Below, in pieces: positions 26,800 to 35,144 of a DNA stretch of 64,000 nt; the first letter of the stretch is position 1, and every line of letters starts with the position of its first letter. This DNA is from Nocardia jiangxiensis NBRC 101359 (GTDB taxonomy: Bacteria > Actinomycetota > Actinomycetes > Mycobacteriales > Mycobacteriaceae): contig NZ_BAGB01000046.1 of NCBI RefSeq assembly GCF_000308615.1, forward strand, positions 124,001-188,000, read 5' to 3'. The notes below the pieces were generated by a model. The model saw nothing but the letters and a program-made list of their open reading frames with translations, searched no databases and had not been told where the DNA came from. The position numbers and the translations under genes were made by a program.

Positions 26800-27359
26800 C
26801 GCGACAACCTTGTCGGGTGGGCGGCATGGGTGAGGAGTTCGTCCACCGACCATTGGTCATCGGCGTGGGCTCCACGCTTCGCGGCGAGCACCGCACCGTC
26901 GGGGGCGATCAGGAAGTCGGCGGGCAGGCCCAAACGACCGCCTTCGGGACTGGAAGGTGGCGGCGGCTTCTCGTGGCGGCGAATCGCGCCCAGCTCGCGG
27001 GCGACGCCGCGCACGATCGCGGGCCAGGCGCGTGGATCGAGCAAGGCCCGATAGCCGGACTCCACGCCGAACTCGCGATACAGGGCGCGGCCGGGATCCG
27101 CGATCAGATCCAGCGGCACCGCGGCGCTCTGCGCACGCAATTCCGCTGCGCTGGAATGGAATACCACCACCTCGTGAATCCCCGCGGCGGCGATCTCGTC
27201 GCGGCGCAGCACGAACGAGCGCAGGTGCAGACTGCACACCGGACATCCGGCGAATCGGCGGAACTGCAGATGGACCAGGCGATCCGGATCGGGGATCCGG
27301 ACCTCGGCCCCGGCAATGGTTGTCAGTGTCCGGGCGGGCACCGACGACGACAGCGACAT
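26796..27359 (-). CDS. AhpC/TSA-type redoxin
   Basis: 187 residues. Thioredoxin fold with the active-site pair in FAGCPVCSLHLRSF (CxxC), then VVVFHSSAAELRAQ and DPGRALYREFGVESGYRAL, typical of peroxiredoxin-like (PRX-like2) proteins. It would reduce peroxides or disulfides. It is the first gene of a two-gene unit with the NTF2-like protein. A TetR gene diverges from it across 71 bp containing a palindrome (27377-27391), so it is likely repressed by that regulator, possibly in answer to a reactive organic compound. Confidence 0.85.
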   Translation of the reverse strand: MSLSSSVPARTLTTIAGAEVRIPDPDRLVHLQFRRFAGCPVCSLHLRSFVLRRDEIAAAGIHEVVVFHSSAAELRAQSAAVPLDLIADPGRALYREFGVESGYRALLDPRAWPAIVRGVARELGAIRRHEKPPPPSSPEGGRLGLPADFLIAPDGAVLAAKRGAHADDQWSVDELLTHAAHPTRLSR

Positions 27360-27376
27360 GGCAACTCCCTTCGTAA

Positions 27377-27391
27377 GCGTACAAGCTACGC
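27377..27391. promoter_or_regulatory. Inverted repeat GCGTA-N5-TACGC, candidate TetR operator
   Basis: GCGTA-CAAGC-TACGC lies between the divergent redoxin and TetR starts. A longer spaced pair AGCGTAC (27376-27382) and GTACGCT (27416-27422) brackets the rest of the 71-bp region, so two sites may be present. Confidence 0.5.
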
Positions 27392-27430
27392 CTACGTCCA
27401 GTATGCGCGTATCCCGTACGCTGTCAATCC

Positions 27431-28057
27431 GTGCCCCGGCCCCGTTCCCTGACGACCGACGATCTCGCCACCGCCGCCCTGACGGTGATCGATCGCGACG
27501 GCCTGCCCGCGCTCACCATGCGGGCGGTGGCGAAGGAACTGCGGATGGCGACGATGGCCCTGTATCGCTACGTCTCGGATCGCGACGAGCTCGAAATCCT
27601 CGTCGCCAACCGCATTCTCGACCCCGTCGACGTATCACTCCCCCCGGACACGGACTGGCGCGAGCGCGTCGAACTCCTGCTCGATCGCCTCCGCGCCGCG
27701 GCCTCGGCACATCCCGCCGCGATCCCCCTGACTCTGCGCCACCGCCAGACCGCACCCGGCAGCCTGCGCTGGATCGAGGCCATGCTGACCGTGCTCACCG
27801 ACGCCGGATTCACCGGGCCAGAGCGCGTCATCGCCCAGCGCACGATCGTCGGCTTCCTGCTCGGCTACCTCCAGAACGAGCACTATGCCTCGCTCATCGG
27901 CCCCGGAACCGCTTTGCTCGCCTCGGCCCCAGCCGACGAATTCCCCCTTCTCGCCGAAACCGCGGACCTGGCCCACACCATGACGCCCGCCGACGAATTC
28001 CGCGGCGGCACAGCAATACTCCTGGAGGGTCTGGCAGCCCGCCGCGACCGGCCCTGA
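27431..28057 (+). CDS. TetR-family repressor
   Basis: 208 residues from a GTG start. The N-terminal helix-turn-helix region is LTMRAVAKELRMATMALYRY, in the TetR/TetR_C group (VSDRDELEILVANRIL), followed by an all-helical ligand domain. It diverges from the redoxin/NTF2-like pair and probably represses both by binding the palindromes in the shared 71-bp region. The ligand is unknown. It ends at a strong hairpin shared with the convergent Ltp gene. Confidence 0.9.
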   Translation: MPRPRSLTTDDLATAALTVIDRDGLPALTMRAVAKELRMATMALYRYVSDRDELEILVANRILDPVDVSLPPDTDWRERVELLLDRLRAAASAHPAAIPLTLRHRQTAPGSLRWIEAMLTVLTDAGFTGPERVIAQRTIVGFLLGYLQNEHYASLIGPGTALLASAPADEFPLLAETADLAHTMTPADEFRGGTAILLEGLAARRDRP

Positions 28058-28141
28058 GACTCGACCGATTCACATTCCGCACCGCACCGCACCGCGCCGC
28101 GGACGAATACCTCTATGCCAGAGGGGATGCGAGCACAGAAT

Positions 28142-28180
28142 GGCCGATCGGGCAACGATATCGCCGCTGCCCGATCGGCC
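28142..28180. terminator. Perfect 13-bp hairpin between convergent genes
   Basis: GGCCGATCGGGCA (28142-28154) pairs exactly with TGCCCGATCGGCC (28168-28180). It lies between the TetR stop and the Ltp stop and can terminate both. Confidence 0.65.
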
Positions 28181-28193
28181 GGTTCGAAGCGGA

Positions 28194-29336
28194 CTACAGG
28201 CTCAGCACGGTGGCGGCGGCTGTGCCGGGGGCGCCGTAGACCTGGGCGTAGCCGACGCGGGGGTTGCCGGGGACCTGGCGGTCGCCCGCGGTGCCGCGCA
28301 GCTGCTGGACCAGTTCGTAGACCTGGCGAATGCCGGAGGCTCCGATCGGTTCGCCGTTGGCGATGAGGCCGCCGTCGGTGTTGATCGGGAGGCGGCCGCC
28401 GATTTCGGTGGCGCCTTCGGCCAGCAGCTTCTCCTGATCGCCGTCGGCGCAGAATCCGTTCTCCGCCATATGGATCAGCTCCGCGCCCGCGTCGGTGTCC
28501 TGCAACTGGATGACGTCGACGTCCTCGGGGCCGATTCCGGCGGTTTCGAACGCCGCCCGCGAGGCGTAGACCGTGGGCGAGACGTCCTCGTCGATGGCCG
28601 CCCAGGTGCTGTGCACCTCGTACGCACCGTAGCGCCGCGTGCGAATCGCGGTGGAGCGCAGGTAGATCGGGTTCGAGGTGTACTTCCGCGCCAGATCACC
28701 CCGGCACATGATCACCGCCGCCGCGCCCTCGTCGGGCGAGCAGAACATGTACTGCGTGAGCGGATAGTTCAGCATCGTCGAGTTCAGAATCTCGTCCTCC
28801 GGAATCGGCTTGCGCCGGAAGGCATTCGGATTCAACGCGCCGTTGCGGAAGTTCTTCGCGGCGATCTTGGCCAGGGTTCGCTGGGAGATGCCGTGATCCT
28901 GGATGTAGCGATTGGCCTTGATACCGAAGAACTTCGTGGTGACGAACTGCCCGTTCTCCGCGTACCAGCCCGGCAGCCCGAGCTTGGCCGGATCGTCGGT
29001 GAACGCACCGCGCGGATGTTTGTCCATGCCGACCGCGATGCCGATGTCGTAGCGCCCCGAACGGATCGCCTCGGCGGTCTGCTCGATCGAACTGGCCGCT
29101 GTGGCACAGGCATTGAACACATTGGTGAACGGAATTCCGGTCAGCCCGACCAGCCGGGTGACCGCGTCCGGATTGCTCACCTCATAGCTTCCGCCGAAGC
29201 CGAACTGGATGTCCTTCCATTCCGCGCCCGCGTCGGTGAGCGCGAGTTGGATTGCGTCGGCGCCCATTTCGATGGCCGTTTTGGCGAACCGGCCGAACGG
29301 GTGCAGGCCGACGCCGATGATGGCAACGTCGTTCAT
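28194..29336 (-). CDS. Lipid-transfer-protein-type thiolase (Ltp; possible aldolase)
   Basis: 380 residues from ATG 29336 with AAGGAG 6 nt upstream. Thiolase-fold protein of the sterol-carrier/Ltp group: the cysteine in FNACATAASS is Cys77, with HMAENGFCADGD and NTDGGLIANGEPIGASG further on. By family knowledge, Ltp proteins that pair with a DUF35 partner act as retro-aldolases that remove the steroid side chain (as in Ltp2-ChsH2) or as ketothiolases. The DUF35 gene is immediately upstream (11-bp gap), so the pair is probably one complex. Last gene of the five-gene leftward operon that starts at 33373. Confidence 0.88.
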   Translation of the reverse strand: MNDVAIIGVGLHPFGRFAKTAIEMGADAIQLALTDAGAEWKDIQFGFGGSYEVSNPDAVTRLVGLTGIPFTNVFNACATAASSIEQTAEAIRSGRYDIGIAVGMDKHPRGAFTDDPAKLGLPGWYAENGQFVTTKFFGIKANRYIQDHGISQRTLAKIAAKNFRNGALNPNAFRRKPIPEDEILNSTMLNYPLTQYMFCSPDEGAAAVIMCRGDLARKYTSNPIYLRSTAIRTRRYGAYEVHSTWAAIDEDVSPTVYASRAAFETAGIGPEDVDVIQLQDTDAGAELIHMAENGFCADGDQEKLLAEGATEIGGRLPINTDGGLIANGEPIGASGIRQVYELVQQLRGTAGDRQVPGNPRVGYAQVYGAPGTAAATVLSL

Positions 29337-29347
29337 GTCAGGCTCCT

Positions 29348-29764
29348 TCAGGCCGGTTGGAATGCGATGGTCACGACCTCTTCGCCGCTCTCGTCGACGT
29401 AGAGCGGGACGAAAGTCAGCTCGAGCTCCATACCGGGCTTCAAGGCGTCCGGATCGGCCGTGGTCAGCCGGGACTCCACCCGGACCTGATCGCCGAGCTG
29501 GACCAGGCCGACGCCGAACGGTTCGAAGGTGTCGGCGGTCTCCTTGCCCGCATAGGGCAGTTTCGGGACGAAACCCTGTGTCGTCCAGGCGATCAGCGTG
29601 CCGCGGGTGGGCAGCAGCACTTCGGACATATCCGGTCCGCTGCACCGCGGGCAGCGGGCCTGCCGCGGCCACGTCACCGCACTGCACGAACCGCACCGGG
29701 TGCCGACGAGCTGTGGATTGTCCGCGGGCCACGTGGATGCTTCGGGCGCGAGCGCCTTGGCCAT
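29348..29764 (-). CDS. DUF35 zinc-ribbon / OB-fold acyl-CoA-associated protein
   Basis: 138 residues. The N-terminal zinc ribbon is Cys24-x2-Cys27 and Cys38-x2-Cys41 (CGSCSAV, CPRC), followed by an OB-fold (LIAWTTQGFVPKLPYAG, VEVESRL-like strands). Such proteins bind thiolase or Ltp partners and their CoA substrates; isolated thiolase partners are often inactive without them. It is encoded 11 bp before the Ltp-type thiolase, the expected partner. Confidence 0.9.
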   Translation of the reverse strand: MAKALAPEASTWPADNPQLVGTRCGSCSAVTWPRQARCPRCSGPDMSEVLLPTRGTLIAWTTQGFVPKLPYAGKETADTFEPFGVGLVQLGDQVRVESRLTTADPDALKPGMELELTFVPLYVDESGEEVVTIAFQPA

Positions 29765-29851
29765 GTGCCGTCCTCCGTCTGTCTTGTCACCCGCGACGGC
29801 GCGTCGACCCCATGGGGCAGGTGTCCGAAACCGCGGATGGAAATCTAATTC

Positions 29852-30766
29852 TCATTGAATGTATACGTCACTTCCGTTCGTGTGAACATCCGGGCGGTCA
29901 CGAGGAGACAGCAGACGGTCCGCGGCGGTATACACATCGCACGTACCTGCGGCGACCTCGGCCGCGAGCCGGTCCAACGCGGCGTCACCACGCAATCGGC
30001 TCTGCGCCAGCGACAGGATCTGCGCCCGCGCGCGAGCACTGCGACGCTCACCGGTATCCGCGCGATGATGCGCGTCGATGGCCTCGGCCAGTTCCGCGAT
30101 ACCGGTGTTCTGCGCCGCGACCGCGGTCAGGATCGGCACCGAAACCTCTTGGCGCAGATCACGTACCGTCTGTTTCGCACCATCACGATCGGCCTTGTTC
30201 ACCACGAGGATGTCCGCGACCTCGAGCAGACCCGCCTTGGCGGCCTGAACCGCGTCTCCCGCACCGGGATTCAGGATCACCAGCGTCGGATCGGCCACCG
30301 CCGCGATCTCGATCTCGGACTGCCCGACCCCGACCGTCTCCAGCAGGATCAGCCCGTACCCCAGCGCGCCGAGCAGCGCGATCGCCGCCGGAACCGCCGC
30401 GGCCAGCCCGCCCAGATGACCGCGCGTGGCCACCGAGCGGATCAGCACATCCGGATCATCGATGTGCTGCGCCATGCGGATCCGATCCCCCAGTAGCGCA
30501 CCCCCGCTGTACGGGGAGGACGGATCCACCGCGAGCACCGCCACCCGCAGACCGCGCTCGCGATAGGCCGCGACCAGCGCGGCGATCGTGGTCGATTTGC
30601 CCGCGCCGGGCGGCCCGGTCACCCCGACCACCCGCACCGGCGCGCACTCCCCCAACTGCGCGAGAACCTCTGCCCGCCGGTCACTTTCGACCAGACTCAG
30701 CAGCCTCCCCGCGGCCCGCAACGATCCCGTGCGGGCCGCATCGATGAGTTCGGCGACGGTCTGCAT
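29852..30766 (-). CDS. meaB: MeaB/ArgK-family P-loop GTPase
   Basis: 304 residues. Walker A GPPGAGKST at 51-59, ETVGVGQSE (switch region) and NKAD (guanine specificity) identify a MeaB-type G3E GTPase, the chaperone that loads and protects B12-dependent acyl-CoA mutases. It is slightly shorter than usual (about 320-330) and ends with a short basic tail. It lies 14 bp after the thiolase gene and 87 bp before the DUF35 gene, within the same operon. No mutase is present in the window, which is unusual because the normal neighbour is the mutase gene. Its partner may be encoded elsewhere or may not be a mutase. Confidence 0.9.
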   Translation of the reverse strand: MQTVAELIDAARTGSLRAAGRLLSLVESDRRAEVLAQLGECAPVRVVGVTGPPGAGKSTTIAALVAAYRERGLRVAVLAVDPSSPYSGGALLGDRIRMAQHIDDPDVLIRSVATRGHLGGLAAAVPAAIALLGALGYGLILLETVGVGQSEIEIAAVADPTLVILNPGAGDAVQAAKAGLLEVADILVVNKADRDGAKQTVRDLRQEVSVPILTAVAAQNTGIAELAEAIDAHHRADTGERRSARARAQILSLAQSRLRGDAALDRLAAEVAAGTCDVYTAADRLLSPRDRPDVHTNGSDVYIQ

Positions 30767-30780
30767 GTACTACCGCTGCC

Positions 30781-31926
30781 TCACGGCGCGGGTACCTCGA
30801 TCACCGTCGCCGAACCCATACCGCCACCCGCGCACATCGCGGCGATACCGAATCCTCCTCCGCGACGGCGCAGTTCGTGCACCAGCGTGACGATCATCCG
30901 AGCGCCCGAGGCCGCCACAGGATGCCCCAGCGAGCAGCCGCTGCCGCTGAAGTTCACCGCGTCCGGATCCAGATCCAGCGCCCGGATCGCCGCGACCGGC
31001 ACCGAGGCGAACGCCTCGTTGATCTCGAACAGCTTCACCTCCGACAGCGAAATCCGCGCCTTGGCAACGGCTTTGGTGATCGCCTCGATCGGAGCCAGAC
31101 CCGTCACGGCCGGATCGACGCCGACCGACGCCCAGGACCGGATGTAGCCCAGCACCGGCAGCCCGAGGCTGTCGCTGGCCACCGCGAGGGCCGCGGCACC
31201 GTCGTTGGAGCCCGACGCATTACCGGCGGTAATGCTGAAACCCTCGATCTCCGGGTGCAACACCTTCAGCCCGCCCAGCTTCTCGAGGCTGGTTTCCCGG
31301 CGCGGGTGCTCATCGACCTCGAACAGGCCGTGCGGGGTCTGAATCGGGACGATCTCCTCCTTGAACCGGCCCTCGTCGATCGCCGCGATCGCATTGCGAT
31401 GCGACCGCAACGCCCATTCGTCCATATCCGCGCGGGTCAGTCCCGCCTTGACCGCGGTGTTCCAGCCGACCGTGATCGACATGTCCAGGGTCGGCGCGTC
31501 CGGACGTTCGGGATGCGACGGCGAAACCCACCGCTCGTTCCACTCGTTTTCGCCGACCTTCCACTTGGCCTGCGGCGCAGTGGATTCCGAGTTCACCCCA
31601 CCGGCGATGACCAGATCGTTCATTCCGGCCCGGATACCGGCCGCGGCGGTCTGCACCGCGGACATCCCGGCCGCGCAGTGCCGGTTCAGCGCCATACCCG
31701 AGGCCGGGGTCAGCCCGGCGGTGATCGCCGCGTGCCGGGCGATCACACCGCCGCCGTAGCGGCCCTCGCCGAGGATCACGTCCTCGACGCGGTCCGCCTC
31801 GACCTCCCCGGCGACCGCGGACACCACGTGATGGGCGAGGTCGAAGGCGTTGGTGTCGCGCAGGGTGCCTTTGCGGGCGGTCCCGATCGGGGCGCGCAGC
31901 GCGGACACGATGACGGCTTCAGGCAT
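30781..31926 (-). CDS. Thiolase (acetyl-CoA acetyltransferase family)
   Basis: 381 residues. Active sites are Cys84 (RHCAAGMSAVQ), the NEAFA motif, the His in GHPVAASGARM and the C-terminal CAGGGMGSA. The element before GHP reads FSGSGCSLGHP instead of the usual NGGAIALGHP. It would cleave a 3-ketoacyl-CoA with CoA (or run the reverse). It overlaps the upstream acyl-CoA ligase by 8 bp and is 14 bp from MeaB, so it is firmly within the operon. Confidence 0.92.
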   Translation of the reverse strand: MPEAVIVSALRAPIGTARKGTLRDTNAFDLAHHVVSAVAGEVEADRVEDVILGEGRYGGGVIARHAAITAGLTPASGMALNRHCAAGMSAVQTAAAGIRAGMNDLVIAGGVNSESTAPQAKWKVGENEWNERWVSPSHPERPDAPTLDMSITVGWNTAVKAGLTRADMDEWALRSHRNAIAAIDEGRFKEEIVPIQTPHGLFEVDEHPRRETSLEKLGGLKVLHPEIEGFSITAGNASGSNDGAAALAVASDSLGLPVLGYIRSWASVGVDPAVTGLAPIEAITKAVAKARISLSEVKLFEINEAFASVPVAAIRALDLDPDAVNFSGSGCSLGHPVAASGARMIVTLVHELRRRGGGFGIAAMCAGGGMGSATVIEVPAP

Positions 31927-33373
31927 GAGTGTTCTCCAATTCGGCGACCAGGGTGCGGCGCACCAGTTTTCCGGTTTCTGTCTTGGGCAGCTCGGCCCGG
32001 AACACGATGGTGTCCGGGGTCTTGGACGAGCGCAGCCGCGAGCGCACCCATCCCTTGATCTCCTCGGGATCGCCCTGGCCCACCAGCACGGCCACCAGGC
32101 GCTGACCCCATTCCGGATCGGGCACGCCGATCACCGCGGCCTCGCGGATGCCCGGATGATCCAGCAGCACGTCCTCGATCTCGGCGGGTGCGATGTTCTC
32201 CCCGCCGCGGATGATGGTGTCGTCGGCGCGACCCTCGATGAACAGGTAGCCCTCGGCGTCCAGGCGGCCCAGATCACGGGTCGGGAACCAGCCCTCGGCG
32301 TCCAGCGCGCTGCGTCCGCCGTACTCCCCCGAGATCTGCTCGCCCCGCACGAAGACCAGACCCGATTCGCCCGCGGGAACGGGATCACCTGTCTCACTGC
32401 GGATCTCGATCTCGATACCGGGCAGTGCGCGCCCCACCGAGCCGAGCCGGTCCCGCACGGCCGGATCCTGCGACGCGAACGCCTCGCGGTGATCCTCCGG
32501 GCCCAGGACCGCCACCGAGGAGGCGGTTTCGGTGAGTCCGTAGGCGTTGACGAATCCGGTGTCGGGGAACACCTTCAGGGCGCGTTCGAGCACGGGACGC
32601 GGGGTGCGCGAACCGCCGTAGGCCAGGCTGGCCAGTCCGGGCGTGGCCGCATCCTCTCCGTCGACCGCGCCGACGATGCGCGCGAGCATGGTGGGCACCA
32701 GCATCGCGTGCGTGATCTTCTCCTCGCGGACCGTGGCGAGCCAGCGTTCGGCGTCGAAGGCCGGCAGGTACACCACCCGGCGGCCGGAGTACAGGTTGGA
32801 CAGCAGATTCGTCAGGCCCGCGATGTGGTACGGCGGGACCGACACCAGGGAGGCGTGCCCGGGTTCGGAGCCGCCGAACTCCATGGTGTTGAACAGATAC
32901 GCCATCAGGTGCCGATGACGCAGCAGCGCGGCCTTGGGTTCGGAGGTGGTGCCGCTGGTGTAGATGATCGCGGCGACGGCGTTCTCGTCCCACGGCGCGT
33001 CGAGCTCGTCCTGCTCCGCGGGGAGTTCGCCCTCGACCAGTGCGTCCAGATCCTCCTGGCGCAGGACCAGCGCACCCGGATGTTTGTCCAGCAGGGCCGA
33101 GAGCTGCTGTTCGCCGAGCCGGTAGTTGAGCGGGACGAACGGCACCCCGGCCAGGGCCGCGCCGAACAGGGCGACCGGATAGGCCAGATGACTCGAGCCC
33201 AGGTACAGCACCGCGGGGCGGTCCCGGACCCGGTCGGTCAGCCGCCGGGCATACGCGCGCAGTTCCTGCGCGCTCATCGAGCGGTCCCCGACCGTGATCA
33301 CCGGTCGGGGCCCGGGTTCTGTGGCTTCGGTCTCCGCGGAGACGGCCATGTCTAGGATCATGCTGATGTTCAT
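31919..33373 (-). CDS. Acyl-CoA synthetase, first gene of the degradation operon
   Basis: 484 residues. ANL motifs: YTSGTTSEPKAALLRHRHL (Ser replaces the usual Gly after GTT), the adenine-binding NAYGLTETAS, TRDLGRLDAEGYL, and the catalytic Lys in PKTETGKLVRRTL. It activates the carboxylate that the following thiolase, DUF35 and Ltp genes would shorten. The start codon at 33373 abuts a palindrome (33374-33388), so initiation is probably under close control. Substrate unknown; a steroid or branched fatty acid fits the Ltp/DUF35 pair. Confidence 0.92.
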   Translation of the reverse strand: MNISMILDMAVSAETEATEPGPRPVITVGDRSMSAQELRAYARRLTDRVRDRPAVLYLGSSHLAYPVALFGAALAGVPFVPLNYRLGEQQLSALLDKHPGALVLRQEDLDALVEGELPAEQDELDAPWDENAVAAIIYTSGTTSEPKAALLRHRHLMAYLFNTMEFGGSEPGHASLVSVPPYHIAGLTNLLSNLYSGRRVVYLPAFDAERWLATVREEKITHAMLVPTMLARIVGAVDGEDAATPGLASLAYGGSRTPRPVLERALKVFPDTGFVNAYGLTETASSVAVLGPEDHREAFASQDPAVRDRLGSVGRALPGIEIEIRSETGDPVPAGESGLVFVRGEQISGEYGGRSALDAEGWFPTRDLGRLDAEGYLFIEGRADDTIIRGGENIAPAEIEDVLLDHPGIREAAVIGVPDPEWGQRLVAVLVGQGDPEEIKGWVRSRLRSSKTPDTIVFRAELPKTETGKLVRRTLVAELENTHA

Positions 33374-33400
33374 GAGAACATTATTCTCTTAGTCAGAGAG
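33374..33400. promoter_or_regulatory. Overlapping inverted repeats between the divergent operons
   Basis: GAGAA-CATTA-TTCTC (33374-33388) directly abuts the acyl-CoA ligase start. CTCT-TAGTC-AGAG (33386-33398, extended by flanking AG) overlaps it. The 53-bp gap serves both the five-gene operon and the SDR pair. A binding protein here would control both directions; no regulator is adjacent. Confidence 0.5.
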
Positions 33401-33426
33401 TAGTGATTTCAAGAGAGGGTAACGAC

Positions 33427-34191
33427 ATGCAGATCAGTGGAAGCTCAGCGATCGTGGTCGGCGGCACCGGTGGCCTCGGCGAGGCGACCGTCCGGCGGTT
33501 ACACGCGGCGGGGGCGAAGGTGGTCGTCGCCGACGTCGCCGACGACAAGGGCAAGGAGCTGGCCACCGAGCTCGGCATCCGTTACGTGCACACCGACGCC
33601 ACCGACGAGGATTCCGTGCTGGCGGCCATCGCCGAGGCCGAATCGCTGGGGCCCCTTCGCATTTCGGTCGACACTCACGGCGGCCCGGCCAGCGGCGGAC
33701 GGCTCGTCGGCAAGGACGGGTCCCCGCTGGGCCTGGACGGGTTCCGCACGACCATCGAGTTCTATCTGACCGCGGTGTTCAACGTGCTGCGACTGTCCGC
33801 CGCGGCGATCGCCCGGACCGAACCGCTCGAGGAGGGTGGCCGCGGCGTGATCGTCAACACTGCCTCGATCGCCGGCTACGAAGGCCAGATCGGACAGCTG
33901 CCGTACTCCGCGGCCAAGGGTGGCGTACTGGGTATGACGCTGGTCGCCGCGCGCGATCTGTCGCCGCTGGGCATCCGGGTCGTGACCATCGCCCCCGGCA
34001 CCGTCAACACACCCGCCTACGGCAAGTCCGCCGACAAGCTCGAGCAGTACTGGGGCCCGCAGGTGCCCTTCCCCAAGCGGATGGGCCGCTCCACCGAATA
34101 CGCCCAGCTGGCACAGTCGATCATCGAGAACGACTACCTCAACGGGGAGACCATCCGGCTCGACGGCGCGCTGCGCTTCCCGCCGAAGTGA
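33427..34191 (+). CDS. Short-chain dehydrogenase (hydroxyacyl-CoA dehydrogenase type 2-like)
   Basis: 254 residues. NAD-binding loop VVGGTGGLGEATVRRL, a DATDED cofactor strand, then INTASIAGYEGQIG-type region and catalytic YSAAK. The overall pattern (GLDGFRTTIEFYLTAVFNVLRL, RGVIVNTASIAG, GQLPYSAAKGG) is that of HSD17B10/type-2 3-hydroxyacyl-CoA dehydrogenases. It would oxidise the 3-hydroxy group made during beta-oxidation, in step with the divergent thiolase operon. It overlaps the next SDR gene by 4 bp (GTGA). Confidence 0.9.
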   Translation: MQISGSSAIVVGGTGGLGEATVRRLHAAGAKVVVADVADDKGKELATELGIRYVHTDATDEDSVLAAIAEAESLGPLRISVDTHGGPASGGRLVGKDGSPLGLDGFRTTIEFYLTAVFNVLRLSAAAIARTEPLEEGGRGVIVNTASIAGYEGQIGQLPYSAAKGGVLGMTLVAARDLSPLGIRVVTIAPGTVNTPAYGKSADKLEQYWGPQVPFPKRMGRSTEYAQLAQSIIENDYLNGETIRLDGALRFPPK

Positions 34192-34988
34192 GCGTCACCG
34201 AATCCGGCACCCGCGGCCCCGGCGACGACCGTGGTCCGGGTGCGCCGCTCGCGGGCAAGGTGGCCTTCGTCGCGGGTGCGAGCCGAGGCATCGGGGCGGC
34301 CATCGCCGAGGGACTCGCGGCCGCCGGGGCATCGGTGGCCGTCGCCGCACGCTCGGAGACCGAGGGACGGCTGCCCGGCACGATCGGCGCGGTCACCGAG
34401 CGGATCGAGGCCGCGGGTGGGCGAGCGTTGCCGGTCCCGTGCGACGTGTCGAACGAGGAGTCGGTCGAACAGGCCGTCGCCACAACGGTTTCCGCGTTCG
34501 GCGGTATCGACGTCCTGGTCGCCAACGCCGGTGTGCTGTGGATGGGGCCGATCGAGACGACGCCGTTGCAGCGCTGGCAGCGCTGCCTGGACGTCAACGT
34601 GACCGGCGTATTCCTGGTGACCAAGGCCGTCATCCCGCATCTGAAGGCGCGCGGGGGAGGCTCGCTCATGGCGATCACCACCACCGGCGTGGACATGATC
34701 GATCGCGGCGCGAACGCCTACTGGGTGTCCAAGGCCGCGGCCGAACGCCTCTACCTGGGCCTGGCTTCGGATCTTCGCGGCGACAACATCGCGGTGAACT
34801 GCCTGAGCCCGTCCCGGGTCGTGCTGACCGAGGGCTGGCAGGCCGCGGGCGGTGGCCGGGAGATCCCGGAGAGCATGATCGAACCTCCGGAGACGATCGC
34901 CCGCGCGGCGGTTCTGCTGGCCGGACAGGATGCGTCCGGGATCACCGGGACCGTTCAGCGCTCGGAATCGCTCGTCCCGCAGAGCTGA
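34188..34988 (+). CDS. Short-chain dehydrogenase with an atypical catalytic Ser position
   Basis: 266 residues, GTG start inside the previous stop. TG-type loop GASRGIGAAIAEGLAAAG, NAG motif (VANAGVLWMG) and YWVSK catalytic pair are present. The usual catalytic Ser, 13 residues before Tyr, is Thr here (MAITTTGVDMIDRG), so activity may be altered. The function may be a hydroxysteroid or hydroxyacyl oxidoreductase, given its neighbours. It is followed by a hairpin and then by the convergent fcs gene. Confidence 0.85.
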   Translation: MSVTESGTRGPGDDRGPGAPLAGKVAFVAGASRGIGAAIAEGLAAAGASVAVAARSETEGRLPGTIGAVTERIEAAGGRALPVPCDVSNEESVEQAVATTVSAFGGIDVLVANAGVLWMGPIETTPLQRWQRCLDVNVTGVFLVTKAVIPHLKARGGGSLMAITTTGVDMIDRGANAYWVSKAAAERLYLGLASDLRGDNIAVNCLSPSRVVLTEGWQAAGGGREIPESMIEPPETIARAAVLLAGQDASGITGTVQRSESLVPQS

Positions 34989-34996
34989 ATCAGCGC

Positions 34997-35029
34997 GGCG
35001 GCCGCCAGACATCCGGATCGGCGGCCGCC
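34997..35029. terminator. Repeated palindrome GGCGGCCGCC, probable terminator
   Basis: GGCGGCCGCC occurs at 34997-35006 and 35020-35029; each is self-complementary and the two can also pair with each other around a 13-nt loop. It stands just after the SDR stop codon and before the convergent fcs gene. Confidence 0.5.
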
Positions 35030-35144
35030 ACGGGCTCACTCGCATCCGGGCCGGTCGGTCGATCGCACCCGATTCCCAAGCGAGCCGGGCAGTTCGGTCG
35101 AACCGCCGACCCAGCCGGACCACGTCGAGCCGGTTCGTGAGCGA

